This document shows, one piece after another, positions 23,066-31,680 of a stretch of DNA of 45,543 bases. Position 1 is the first letter of the stretch; each line of letters opens with the position of its first letter. This DNA comes from a virus. The stretch covers positions 1 to 45,543 of the IMG/VR virus record IMGVR_UViG_3300033064_001947. The stretch is one strand, 5' to 3'. Under the pieces are notes generated by a model that ran no database searches, was not told the DNA's origin, and was given only the letters and a program-made list of their open reading frames with translations. The position numbers were made by a program, and so were the translations under genes.

Positions 23066-23073
23066 TATAAATA
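23066..23073 (-). promoter_or_regulatory. TATTTATA element before the core-protein gene
   Basis: On the minus strand TATATTTATAATTGAAT lies about 40 bases before the 23031 start. The same 17 bases occur before the 43873 gene. TATTTATA also lies in the gaps before the 10488, 33314 and 34669 genes. It may be a late promoter, though it is the reverse complement of the T4 late box TATAAATA. Confidence 0.35.
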
Positions 23074-23087
23074 TAAAAAACTAAAAT

Positions 23088-26018
23088 TTAAGACTTCTCA
23101 GACGAGGAAATTTCACTTAAATACTCCTCGACTACATCATTTGCCTCAGTTATCAATTTTTTATCTTCCTTTGAAGTAAATTTAATCATTGAATTTTTTA
23201 AATTAGCATAATGTGCTAATGCTAATGATTTTCCATACTTTCTATTACCACTAGCTGCTTTTTTCATATCATGAGCACCGACCGGATCTCGGCCTCGCGC
23301 CGAACCATCTTTTCCAAAATGATTAGCTTCTTCTGGACGTCCTGCTCCAACGCCTTCTTCACTATCATCATCCATCGTACCGGGTGTTCCTATCGCCTCA
23401 TGAGATTTTACAGGATCATTACCTTCCTGTTGAATTTGTTCGTATCTAAATGTACGTTTTTTATCTTGAATTACACCAAGTCTCGCTCGTTGCTTTTCAT
23501 CTTCAGTGAATTTGAATACATTTTCATATATCCAATCACTATCTACTAAATCACTATCCTTTAAACTATTTGCAAAATCAATTCGTGCGTTCCATTTTTC
23601 AAGTTGCTCTTGTTCATAAATAATTGATGGATTAGTAAGTGCTAATTCAAAATTAAGTAAATCTTTTTCTTCAAATCCTTGAGCTACTAAATGTACAATT
23701 GCAATTTTAGTTAATTCAGAAACTAGTGTTCGTTGAATACGTTCAATCGTTCGGCCAAACCGAACATCTTCTGCGGCAAGCGTTGCTTTACTATTATGAA
23801 TTATTACTCCGGCCGCAGTAGCAAAATTATGATATTTTTTAATAGTTAAATCACATGTATCTTTAGTTTCCGTTAAAAATTCAATTGATCGCACTACATG
23901 ATTTAAATATTGTTTTTCATACTGTCTGTAATTTTGCATAAAATGTTTATTCTGTAATGCTAATGGCATATTATTAAAAATAAAATCAACCTTATCAATG
24001 GTGTTATATTCAAAGATTCTGTTTAAAGTATTTCTATCAATATTACCTAGTTTACATTCCAATTCTTTCAATGAACTACAATCTTTTGCAACATTCTTCA
24101 ATACATCAACTTCAACTATAAATTTAGTATTATATCGTCGTTTCCCGACAAAATATTTAGTTGAACAATCTATTGAGCAGCACTGTTGATTTTTAACATG
24201 TGGTTCAGTATAAAATTCATCTCCACATTCTACACATAATTTAAATTTACCAAGTAATTTCCCTTTATTCCATGGAACATGTGTACGTGCATACTCAGCT
24301 AATTTATCAACCGATTTCAATCCTCCCTTTCTACCTGCGATTACAAAATGATTAGATTCTTTTTGGGATTTTACCCGTTTAGCAATATTCTCTGGTGAAT
24401 TTAAAGTTTCTGCAATTAATTTCCCATGATAATCACGATGTTCCCAAAAAGTCATAGAACAATCAAAATTCTCTGGATTATTATTTTTCTTATTGAAATC
24501 GGTGTGATGTACAACCCTACCACTTCCTTGGTATATCATATCATAATATTCAGCTACCATTCTATGTGTAGATTGATACTGTTCAATACCTGGATGATAT
24601 ATAGTAGTATATCCCAATCTATCCTCATCTAAATATAATGGCATTAAAGATTGACTTTCTTGTAAATTTTGGGCTTCAATCCAACTACCGTCACGCATCA
24701 AAAACTTATGATTTGGCGTGCAATCAATAAATTTATCATTATCCAAATTAACCCGAACTAAATTAGCATTTCTACTAGTAAATCCTGCCCACTCAATTTC
24801 ACCAGGGACCATCTTATTATTATCGGTATTCAATGTATATGTATAATGTGTAATACCATTTTCATAATCATCAATAATCTCTTGAACTGTTTTCGTTTCC
24901 CCATTTAATAATGGTATTTTAGTTTCTGGAACAACACATCCAAGCCCTTCTTCATATCCTAAGAATGCTTTCGGAATAACTAGAGCGGCCATCATTCTAT
25001 TTTTCAAATATTCAATATCTTCTATTGCATCATATTGAAGACCACTTAAAGTTTCAATTTCAGTACCACTATCTCCTCCACGAACCGGTAAAAAGAAATC
25101 TTCTGTGATATTTTGCATATTATATTTAAGATTATATTCACCCTGTTCATTCATTACTGGTGCTTTCTTCATCTTATCAATAATACGTTTCATATATGGC
25201 TCAACTTCAGCTGGAGCTATATTTCCAATATCAATTTTAAATATTCTACGTTCTGGTGCTCTCATAATACGTTGAATTAACATTGCATCTTCCATCAATA
25301 CCACTTGTTTCCAAGTTTTACGCGCACCTTCAATCATGCTTTTACCATATGGCATAAAATTAGAATCACTATTTAATCTAAAATGAGCAATTTCATATTC
25401 TTCATATGTCTGTTTTCTATATTGTCGCTGAGTATGACGATTATCACCACCAGCAATTTCAAATCCAACTTCATCTGGATTTTCTGGATCTTCTCCTTCA
25501 ACACGTACAACATCATATGCTGAAATAGGTATTGTATTTGTAATACCAAATTTTTCCATAATATTCAAATACAAATAAAAATCGCCATATTTACACATAT
25601 TGCGTGTCCATGGCCATAAATTAAATTCTATATTCAATACATCATAAAATAGATTGTGTAAAATATCTCGAATATTATCCGACTCTGAATAAATTTCAAG
25701 TACATTACCATAATCAGATTTCATAGTTGATTCATCTGCATAAATATTTAACGCTGAAGATATAATTGAATCAGCATCCATTGTTTCATAATCTTTAAAT
25801 AAAGCTAGCCGTTGTGCGGCCATAAAAAGTTGCTGGGCTCGACCTGTTCCACCCGCCATTGATGAATATAATTTAGTATATCTGTCTACAAATCCCTGAC
25901 GCACAGCCGATTGAATCTGATTCGGATCAGCTATTTTAAGTTTTCCACCGCCTTGATTTGTTATTATAATATTTGTTGAGAATAATTTTCTTAATCTCGA
26001 CCTTAATGTATCTGCCAT
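23088..26018 (-). CDS. Portal protein, T4 gp20 type, interrupted by an intein
   Basis: A 976-residue precursor. The exteins (residues 1-360 and 743-976) make a 594-residue portal protein, the dodecameric ring for DNA packaging and head-tail joining. Recognisable portal segments include RAPERRIFKIDIGN, LPVRGGDSGTEIETLSGLQY and MMAALVIPKAFLGYEEG, and after the intein SKATLAAEDVRFGRTIERIQ. The C-terminal tail has ITE before alanine, a possible maturation site. The intein lies in the most conserved part of the protein, as is usual. Confidence 0.93.
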   Translation of the reverse strand: MADTLRSRLRKLFSTNIIITNQGGGKLKIADPNQIQSAVRQGFVDRYTKLYSSMAGGTGRAQQLFMAAQRLALFKDYETMDADSIISSALNIYADESTMKSDYGNVLEIYSESDNIRDILHNLFYDVLNIEFNLWPWTRNMCKYGDFYLYLNIMEKFGITNTIPISAYDVVRVEGEDPENPDEVGFEIAGGDNRHTQRQYRKQTYEEYEIAHFRLNSDSNFMPYGKSMIEGARKTWKQVVLMEDAMLIQRIMRAPERRIFKIDIGNIAPAEVEPYMKRIIDKMKKAPVMNEQGEYNLKYNMQNITEDFFLPVRGGDSGTEIETLSGLQYDAIEDIEYLKNRMMAALVIPKAFLGYEEGLGCVVPETKIPLLNGETKTVQEIIDDYENGITHYTYTLNTDNNKMVPGEIEWAGFTSRNANLVRVNLDNDKFIDCTPNHKFLMRDGSWIEAQNLQESQSLMPLYLDEDRLGYTTIYHPGIEQYQSTHRMVAEYYDMIYQGSGRVVHHTDFNKKNNNPENFDCSMTFWEHRDYHGKLIAETLNSPENIAKRVKSQKESNHFVIAGRKGGLKSVDKLAEYARTHVPWNKGKLLGKFKLCVECGDEFYTEPHVKNQQCCSIDCSTKYFVGKRRYNTKFIVEVDVLKNVAKDCSSLKELECKLGNIDRNTLNRIFEYNTIDKVDFIFNNMPLALQNKHFMQNYRQYEKQYLNHVVRSIEFLTETKDTCDLTIKKYHNFATAAGVIIHNSKATLAAEDVRFGRTIERIQRTLVSELTKIAIVHLVAQGFEEKDLLNFELALTNPSIIYEQEQLEKWNARIDFANSLKDSDLVDSDWIYENVFKFTEDEKQRARLGVIQDKKRTFRYEQIQQEGNDPVKSHEAIGTPGTMDDDSEEGVGAGRPEEANHFGKDGSARGRDPVGAHDMKKAASGNRKYGKSLALAHYANLKNSMIKFTSKEDKKLITEANDVVEEYLSEISSSEKS
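23793..24938 (-). mobile_element. Portal intein with HNH endonuclease
   Basis: A 382-residue intein (residues 361-742 of the precursor). It starts at Cys361 (CVVPETKIPL), has the TxxH block (TPNHKF, 434-439), and ends DLTIKKYHNFATAAGVIIHN before extein Ser743. All splicing residues (Cys1, TxxH, penultimate His, Asn, +1 Ser) are present. The middle carries an HNH-type region (VVHHTDFNKKNNNPENF then EHRDYH) and a cysteine cluster (CVEC ... CC ... C), so both splicing and homing may be active. Confidence 0.92.
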
Positions 26019-26031
26019 TTTTACCTCTTAT

Positions 26032-27198
26032 TTAATCTATTAACCATGTTAAACTTTCTTTTCCGTGTACAGTATCCCATTCCCACGAATCATTTTTATT
26101 TACCTCTGCTGAGGTATATACGCCTGTACCAAGCATTTTGTCTAACGTTTTCTTTTGTAATGCAATCCCTTCGGCACGTAATCGCAACGCAGTATCACGT
26201 ATCCATAAACCAATTGCTAAACTCATAACCAAATCATCATTATAATTTTCCATTGCTTCTGCTCTATCACCTTTATAAACAAATGTAAACAATTCATCTA
26301 ATAATCGTTTGGAATGAACAATTATCGTTTCTTCCCGGAAAAATTCTTCTAATTTTGCCACCAATAATGGCCGAGTTTTTGATGTTGTACTAAATCCAGG
26401 AATCATCTTTCGTTCTTCACGATTGATTTTATTACTTAATTGATGATACACATCTACATATTTTAAATCTTTACTTGTATAAAATAAATTTGGATATTCC
26501 CGATCAATTACTTGTTGAATTGCGGCCCAACCAATATTATTATTTTCAATAATTAATAATGCATCATTATATTCTTTTGCAATATTAACACATAAATTAC
26601 CAAAATCTTTCGTTGATATTAATCCTCTATATTCAGCAACCTGTTCTAAATTTTCGACATCAATTACATGAAATGCTGAATAATCTCGGGCATCACCTCG
26701 TGAGACATCTGCTGCTACTATATATGTTTTATCAGATTTATAAACTGGTTGTTTCCATATCCATAAATTCCCATCCATATGTCTACGTTCTATAGGATCT
26801 TCCTGATAGTCATCACGGTATTTCTGTAAAATTAATGCATCAATTACTGTACGACCTGACTTTAAGAAATCACAATTATGAGATACAATATTATCTACAA
26901 TAAAAATATTATCATCTGCAACATCAATAATATCAAATAATTCAATATTATCATTAATTAATTCTATATTATCAACCCAAACATCACTCTCTGAATCTAT
27001 GTTGGTTCCTCGTTTTAATTCATTTGCTAATATTGGAATTCCATCTAAAATAAATGGATGATCAACCGAACATCGTATATGCTTTCCTGTATTTAAAGTT
27101 ATGGCAATATATTGTAATTTATTAGTTTTTCTAATACCTTTAAATGGTTTATATCCACTTGGCGTTAATATTTCATATTTGTTGTTTTCTAAATACAT
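26032..27198 (-). CDS. Terminase large subunit, C-terminal part with C-intein
   Basis: A 388-residue precursor. Residues 1-108 are the C-terminal half of a split intein. From Cys109 (CDFLKSGRTVIDALILQKY) the gp17-type terminase continues with its RNase H-like nuclease: AADVSRGDARDYSAFHVID (Asp164), LLIIENNN, and DDLVMSLAIG near the end. Joined to residues 1-252 of the other part it gives a 532-residue terminase with sequence QECE-CDFLKSG across the splice, the normal uninterrupted order for this family. The ATG at 27198 directly follows the probable ancestral stop of the endonuclease gene. Confidence 0.93.
   Translation of the reverse strand: MYLENNKYEILTPSGYKPFKGIRKTNKLQYIAITLNTGKHIRCSVDHPFILDGIPILANELKRGTNIDSESDVWVDNIELINDNIELFDIIDVADDNIFIVDNIVSHNCDFLKSGRTVIDALILQKYRDDYQEDPIERRHMDGNLWIWKQPVYKSDKTYIVAADVSRGDARDYSAFHVIDVENLEQVAEYRGLISTKDFGNLCVNIAKEYNDALLIIENNNIGWAAIQQVIDREYPNLFYTSKDLKYVDVYHQLSNKINREERKMIPGFSTTSKTRPLLVAKLEEFFREETIIVHSKRLLDELFTFVYKGDRAEAMENYNDDLVMSLAIGLWIRDTALRLRAEGIALQKKTLDKMLGTGVYTSAEVNKNDSWEWDTVHGKESLTWLID
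26875..27198 (-). mobile_element. C-part of the atypical split TerL intein
   Basis: A 108-residue segment beginning MYLENNKYEILTPSGYKPFK. It has the TxxH-like block as CSVDHPF and ends FIVDNIVSHN before Cys109. Length, start (ILTPSG) and layout resemble the C-part of the AceL-TerL intein, which is also in a phage terminase gene. Confidence 0.9.
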
Positions 27199-27225
27199 TT
27201 ATATTCTCATTCTAATAAATTCACA

Positions 27226-28071
27226 TCACAAAAAGTTTTCAATTTCTTGTTGCCTAATTACATCCTTTTTCTTTAATATATCATCAACATTAAAATGATG
27301 TTTTTCATCAATTTCTATCACTACATTTTTTTCTTTATCATACCCATCTACAAAATAACCAAGTTTTTTAATATGATACTCTCCGCCGTTTTCTGCGTGT
27401 TTGAAGTTATATCCGTGTTTTTTGCCATATTCTTCTATTAAAGGAATTGAATTTATATTATATCGTGGATAACAATTCCCTGCAGCCGACTCTATATATT
27501 CAATTGTGCTTATTCTCATTTTTTGTTTAGTTTCCAAAGTATGTGACTTATTTAATTGGGTGCGTTTTGGAGCTGGACAATAACGGCAATATTTTCCAAA
27601 TGTATATTTTTTACCACATGCACATTTTAATTTAGCAACATCATAATTATATTCTACAATAAATATTAATTTCTCTGTTAATGTTAATTTTCTATTAAAT
27701 AACGCAGTTAAACTTTGCGTATGTTTATTAATAGACCCATATAATTTTATATCATCTTTAATTAAAGTTCTATATTTTGTTTTACCAATATAAGTTTTCC
27801 AGCTTGTTAAAAGTAAATTTCTCGTATCATACTTTGTATAAAATTCTACCATTAACTCTAACAAACGATTAACCTTTTGATAACTTTTCTTTATTTGTTT
27901 GGAAGTATTTTTTCGTTTTATATTTAATTTTTGTGGGGCAGTGAATCCATCCTGCACTTTTAAATGTGTGCCATACATAATTCTATATTCATTTGTTGTA
28001 AGATTATGCTGCGCCTTTAAATGTTGAAACAATTGTTTAGCTGTATAATTACATAATTTACATTTTAACAT
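27226..28071 (-). mobile_element. Vsr/EDxHD homing endonuclease between the terminase halves, truncated by TGA
   Basis: A 281-residue protein. Residues 4-30 are a MucR/Ros-like zinc finger (CKLCNYTAKQLFQHLKAQH); a second cysteine group CACG...CRYC lies near 165. The C-terminal nuclease has GGEYHIKKLGYFVDGYD, then VVIEIDEKHH, the EDxHD/Vsr pattern. A TGA at 27226-27228 cuts it after ENFL; the frame then continues CEFIRMRI to a TAA at 27199-27201. The relative at 28916 reads FLGCEFIRIKI here, so one base change (GGA to TGA) has removed the last nine residues. Confidence 0.88.
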
Positions 28072-28919
28072 TGTAATTCCTCATATAATTCAGTAAACGA
28101 TTTGTTAACAATTTCGCCCGATATTTTATTCCGTACCGTAATAATTGATTTACCCCATAAACATTCACATTCCTGATTAGCTAAATCTGCGCCTAATAAT
28201 TGTGTTTGGTTATCACGCCATTCTTGATCACGGTCTGGATGTACAGTCCAATGTAATATAATTGGGAAAAACTTGCCTGTTCTATCCTCTGCATGTACCC
28301 AATTTTCATGGAACCAACCACCAACACCATTTGGAGTTGAAATAGCAATACATGCTCCACCAGTTGCAAGTGTTAATGAGGCTGCCGCCCATATTTTATC
28401 AATTTTAGGAATAAACGCCGCTTCATCTAAGATCAATAATGATAATGCTTCCGTACGACCGGCTTCTTCATTACTTGCAATTGCTTTAATCTGTGACCCA
28501 TTTGTGAATCGAAGTCCTAATTTATTATCTTCTACTAATCTAAGTTTTAGCCAAGATGGCAAACTGTCATACATAACTTTAACTTTTAATACTAAATTTT
28601 TAGCGGTTTCCTGTTTAGTTGCAATTACAAGAATATTTTTATCTGCGCCGAACAACATCATATGCAACGCATAGCCAGCAACTAATGTGGAAAGGCCTAA
28701 TTGTCTAGCTTTCAAGACAATAGTAAATTGTCTATCAATAAATTCATCCATTATATCCCGCTGAAAATCATATAATGCAAATGGAATTTTTCCATCAATA
28801 GGATGTTGGATAACCGCATATTTACATAAGAAATATATTGGGTTCATTGCACATTTAGTATATTCTTCTACCAGTACGGCTTTTAATTGTTCTTCTGTTA
28901 TTTGATTTAAGTCAGTCAT
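28065..28919 (-). CDS. Terminase large subunit, N-terminal part with N-intein
   Basis: A 284-residue precursor. It carries the ATPase of gp17-type terminases: Walker A KARQLGLST (residues 70-78), Walker B LLILDE (161-166), and a coupling motif AISTPNG (192-198). Residues 253-284 are the N-terminal part of a split intein. The terminase packages DNA through the portal encoded just downstream. The gene starts in an ATGA overlap with an endonuclease gene and ends overlapping the start of another one. Confidence 0.93.
   Translation of the reverse strand: MTDLNQITEEQLKAVLVEEYTKCAMNPIYFLCKYAVIQHPIDGKIPFALYDFQRDIMDEFIDRQFTIVLKARQLGLSTLVAGYALHMMLFGADKNILVIATKQETAKNLVLKVKVMYDSLPSWLKLRLVEDNKLGLRFTNGSQIKAIASNEEAGRTEALSLLILDEAAFIPKIDKIWAAASLTLATGGACIAISTPNGVGGWFHENWVHAEDRTGKFFPIILHWTVHPDRDQEWRDNQTQLLGADLANQECECLWGKSIITVRNKISGEIVNKSFTELYEELQC
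28068..28163 (-). mobile_element. N-part of the atypical split TerL intein (32 residues)
   Basis: Thirty-two residues, CLWGKSIITVRNKISGEIVN then KSFTELYEELQC, starting at Cys253 of the upstream terminase part. The usual C-L-x-G-x-x-x-I start of inteins is clear. Such a short N-part is characteristic of the atypical class (AceL-TerL has 25 residues). Confidence 0.9.
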
Positions 28920-29785
28920 TTTATTTTAATCCTAATAAATTCACAACCAAGAAATTTTGTAATTTCATGCTGTCTCTGTATATCTTTGTCAATTTGATAT
29001 TTATGATATGGCTCATCAATTTCTATAACAATATTTTTCTCTTTATCATACCCATCTACCCAATAACCTAATTCTTTAACATGATATTCTCCACCATTTT
29101 CTGCATGTTGAAAATTATAATCATGTTTTTTGCCATATTCTTCTATTACTGGAATTGAATTTGGGTTATATGCGGGAAATAATTGACCATGTAAATTTTC
29201 TAACCGTTTTATTTTAGCTAACCTTAATTTTAGTTTAGTTTCATTACTCATCTTAACACCAAGTTTGGGGCCAGGTTTACCATACATAGGATTATTTTTT
29301 CCTGTTCTATCTGACATATTTTTACTTATTTTTCTTCTGGTTTCTAATGAACGTGTTTTTCCAAGTTGAGCTTTTCTCATCTTCAATTTTGTTTCTTCTG
29401 AGAATGGCCGTCTTGTTTTGCCAATCTGAGCATCATGCATCTTTTGTTTTGTTTCTTTTGAAAACGGTTTTCCTAACCAATATTTTGCACTATTTTGTTT
29501 CATTTTTAATTTAGAAGCTTCAGTATGCGTTCTACCATAATTTGGATTATCCTTTCCCGTCTTTCCATACATAGGATTATTTTTTCCGCTCATATTAGGT
29601 CGATTTTCCTTTATTTTTAATATGGTTTCTACAGAATGAGATTTACCATAAAATCCATTATTCTTTCCCATTTTAGAACAAGAACGACATTTAGCATTAC
29701 GTTTTTCTGCACTTTTCATAGTTCGTTTATTTTTATAATGTATCTCAACACCACAATCTATACAGCCTCTAATAAATAATATCAT
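28916..29785 (-). mobile_element. EDxHD homing endonuclease gene upstream of terminase
   Basis: A 289-residue free-standing endonuclease. An N-terminal CxxC...CRSC zinc motif is followed by at least five NUMOD3-type repeats (GKNNPMYGKTGKDNPNYGR and similar) and the EDxHD/Vsr nuclease (NGGEYHVKELGYWVDGYDKE then IVIEIDEPYH). Unlike its relative at 27226 it is complete at the C-terminus. Both ends overlap neighbours by four bases, so it is placed beside the terminase gene without disrupting it. Confidence 0.88.
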
Positions 29786-30150
29786 TTAACATTCCCAACA
29801 ATTATTGATGCTAAAATCATCGTTCCTGAACCGTATATATACCATAAATATTTGTTTTCCCAAAAAGATGGTTTCACCAATTTTATTTTTTCTATATACG
29901 CTTTTTCATTAGCGTGTAATAAATCAATTTGTACGTCTTTTCCAACAAGTAACAATGAATCAATAGTAGCTTGATGTTCTAAACGTGCATTTATTTTAGT
30001 TAAATCGTCAATCTGTACAGTTTGTAGGCTATCTGATTTTTGTAATCTTGCTACGTTATTTGCTATATTTATATGCTCTTGTGGAGTAAGCCCACAATCT
30101 TGACCAAATGCTATTGTAAAAAGTAATAATATAGTTAAAAATAATTTCAT
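29782..30150 (-). CDS. Exported protein with coiled coil and C-terminal membrane segment
   Basis: A 122-residue protein: signal peptide LFLTILLLFTIAFGQDCG with likely cleavage near residue 17, then a coiled coil (ARLQKSDSLQTVQIDDLTKI), then a membrane segment (LWYIYGSGTMILASIIVGNV). This topology fits a spanin-like or other lysis protein; a specific family cannot be claimed. The signal peptide ends in GQ, a style common in Bacteroidota. It is near another membrane coiled-coil protein at 30342. Confidence 0.6.
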   Translation of the reverse strand: MKLFLTILLLFTIAFGQDCGLTPQEHINIANNVARLQKSDSLQTVQIDDLTKINARLEHQATIDSLLLVGKDVQIDLLHANEKAYIEKIKLVKPSFWENKYLWYIYGSGTMILASIIVGNVK

Positions 30151-30153
30151 AAT

Positions 30154-30339
30154 TTATACTCGATCTAATAATGAATTAATATGCTGTAATGCAGTTTTTA
30201 ATTTTTTAATAGTTTTAGAATCTAAGTCACTTGATTTTAATTTGGTCGTGATATTCTGAGCCTGTTTCACAAGCTCACTATAATCAACCTCATTAATTAA
30301 TTCTTCACGGATAATTTGTCTTATCTCTGATTTTTTCAT
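30154..30339 (-). CDS. Leader-tagged small protein
   Basis: Sixty-one residues: leader MKKSEIRQIIREELINE before valine, then a 44-residue helical cargo (DYSELVKQAQNITTKLKSSD). It lies between two membrane-protein genes. Not recognised. Confidence 0.68.
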   Translation of the reverse strand: MKKSEIRQIIREELINEVDYSELVKQAQNITTKLKSSDLDSKTIKKLKTALQHINSLLDRV

Positions 30340-30341
30340 CC

Positions 30342-30656
30342 TTATTCTCCGGCAAACTTCTTCAGAAATTTCATAGCATCTTCAACATCATCTTTGCCAT
30401 AGACATCTTCCATATCTTCAATTTCTTTTTTAGTTTTATTAAGTTTACGTTTTAATTTAGTAATCTCTTTTTTATTAGCTTCTTTGTCGTGCTCTAAAAT
30501 TTCCAATTCTTTCTCCACTTGTTTTTCTGCTTTCTTATTTTCTTTAATTACCTTATTAAGTTTTTTTACTTCTTGCGGTTTTTTAGAAAAAATAGCTAAT
30601 ACAATTCCACCAATGAGAATAATAATTGCCCAAATTGATTTAAATATATTTTTCAT
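30342..30656 (-). CDS. Inner-membrane coiled-coil protein, i-spanin-like
   Basis: A 104-residue protein: one N-terminal membrane helix (SIWAIIILIGGIVLAIFSKK), then a long lysine/glutamate coiled coil (residues 30-85) and a short acidic end. The topology is that of an inner-membrane spanin (Rz-like), and 29782 could be its partner. The sequence does not identify a family. Confidence 0.55.
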   Translation of the reverse strand: MKNIFKSIWAIIILIGGIVLAIFSKKPQEVKKLNKVIKENKKAEKQVEKELEILEHDKEANKKEITKLKRKLNKTKKEIEDMEDVYGKDDVEDAMKFLKKFAGE

Positions 30657-31198
30657 TTTGTTACCTGCCTTACTATTTCACTTAAAGAAAATTCAGATTT
30701 TTCATCTTTGCGTGGTTCATCGAAATCACTATCATCACGTTTTTCATATTTACGGAATCCCTGTTTATCTACGGAAATTTCTATTAATGCGTCTTTAACA
30801 CGCACCTTTTCGGCGCTTGATAAATAATTTCCTATGTTTATCCAAAATTTTCCAAAGTCTGGTTCCATATGTTTAGCACCGGTAGATTTTATCTGATACC
30901 AATACCTAATGCCATTATTAACACTTGAACGCCCTTGTATATCACGCCCTACAGTAATTCCTCCTATCTTAAGCATTGTAGGTCTAACAGCTTCAGTGAC
31001 AGTAAATCGTTTATTTCTGTAGCCCGTATCTTTATCGACTATTTTATAGCCCTTCTTTTTTAATAAACTTTCTGCGTTATGCATATCTTTATCATCAAAA
31101 AAGAAAATTACTGGATATCCATGTACATTTGGAGTAACTGAATCAGTTTTAATTCCTTTTGATATTAATAATGTTGCTACTTTTTTTGATAGATTCAT
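30653..31198 (-). CDS. Hypothetical protein with internal VTEA site
   Basis: A 181-residue protein. An N-terminal alpha/beta part (GYPVIFFFDDKDMHNAESLL) ends at FTVTE before alanine (residues about 65-70), a possible protease site. A second part includes RYWYQIKSTGAKHMEPDFGK. The C-terminus (FSLSEIVRQVTK) faintly resembles the leader helix. Not recognised. Confidence 0.55.
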   Translation of the reverse strand: MNLSKKVATLLISKGIKTDSVTPNVHGYPVIFFFDDKDMHNAESLLKKKGYKIVDKDTGYRNKRFTVTEAVRPTMLKIGGITVGRDIQGRSSVNNGIRYWYQIKSTGAKHMEPDFGKFWINIGNYLSSAEKVRVKDALIEISVDKQGFRKYEKRDDSDFDEPRKDEKSEFSLSEIVRQVTK

Positions 31199-31207
31199 TT
31201 CTAATCC

Positions 31208-31447
31208 TTATTTTTTATATTTCCATTTTGAATAATTCCAATCACTTTTTATATTACCATCAAATAATTTAAAAATCTTAGTTGATAATCCAGATTGATT
31301 ATGGGATTTTTCTAAACCTTTAGCTATTTTTATTAAATCTGCAATTCTACTTAATAAATCTACACTTGTTGATGGAGCTTCGCCATCAGTTGTACCATAT
31401 TCATTAATTTCCTCTCTAATAATTTGTCTTAATTCTGAGCGTTTCAT
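31208..31447 (-). CDS. Leader-tagged small protein
   Basis: Seventy-nine residues: short leader MKRSELRQIIREEINE, then YGTTDGEAPSTSVDLLSRIA and a helical, lysine-rich end. Not recognised. Its stop overlaps the next start (ATGA). Confidence 0.68.
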   Translation of the reverse strand: MKRSELRQIIREEINEYGTTDGEAPSTSVDLLSRIADLIKIAKGLEKSHNQSGLSTKIFKLFDGNIKSDWNYSKWKYKK

Positions 31448-31680
31448 TTTTTTCCCTTTAAACGTTTTAATCTCTTATAAAAATTGCCTATAACTACATC
31501 TATTATTTTAATAATGTCGTTCGATTGTGGACCTAAATCTATTTTATGATCTCGCTCAATTTCTTCTATAATTCTAGTATGCCAATTCCAATAATCATCT
31601 AAAATTGCGCCTGCTACCCACCGAGTTAATTGGGATTTAGTATATTTTTTATCTTCATTTAATATATCTTTTAATTTCAT
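31444..31680 (-). CDS. Small protein with MKLKDILNE leader
   Basis: Seventy-eight residues: leader MKLKDILNE before aspartate, of the short MIKLKNILLE type that dominates the downstream enzymes. The cargo is helical with a tryptophan-rich part (LTRWVAGAILDDYWNWHTRI). Not recognised. Confidence 0.62.
   Translation of the reverse strand: MKLKDILNEDKKYTKSQLTRWVAGAILDDYWNWHTRIIEEIERDHKIDLGPQSNDIIKIIDVVIGNFYKRLKRLKGKK

Noticed and set aside
6400-28000. Reassignment of TGA to a sense codon, suggested by in-frame TGA at 27226 and after the 6478 gene
   Set aside because: Many genes end in TGA within ATGA overlaps, and reading through (for example at 3689 or 5728) would give long out-of-frame extensions over the next gene. 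Isolated nonsense changes fit better.
26875-28163. Group I intron splitting the terminase gene
   Set aside because: Both edges encode intein blocks in frame with the exteins (Cys start, SHN-Cys end), and the inserted ORF has its own start and stop, so protein trans-splicing explains the split.
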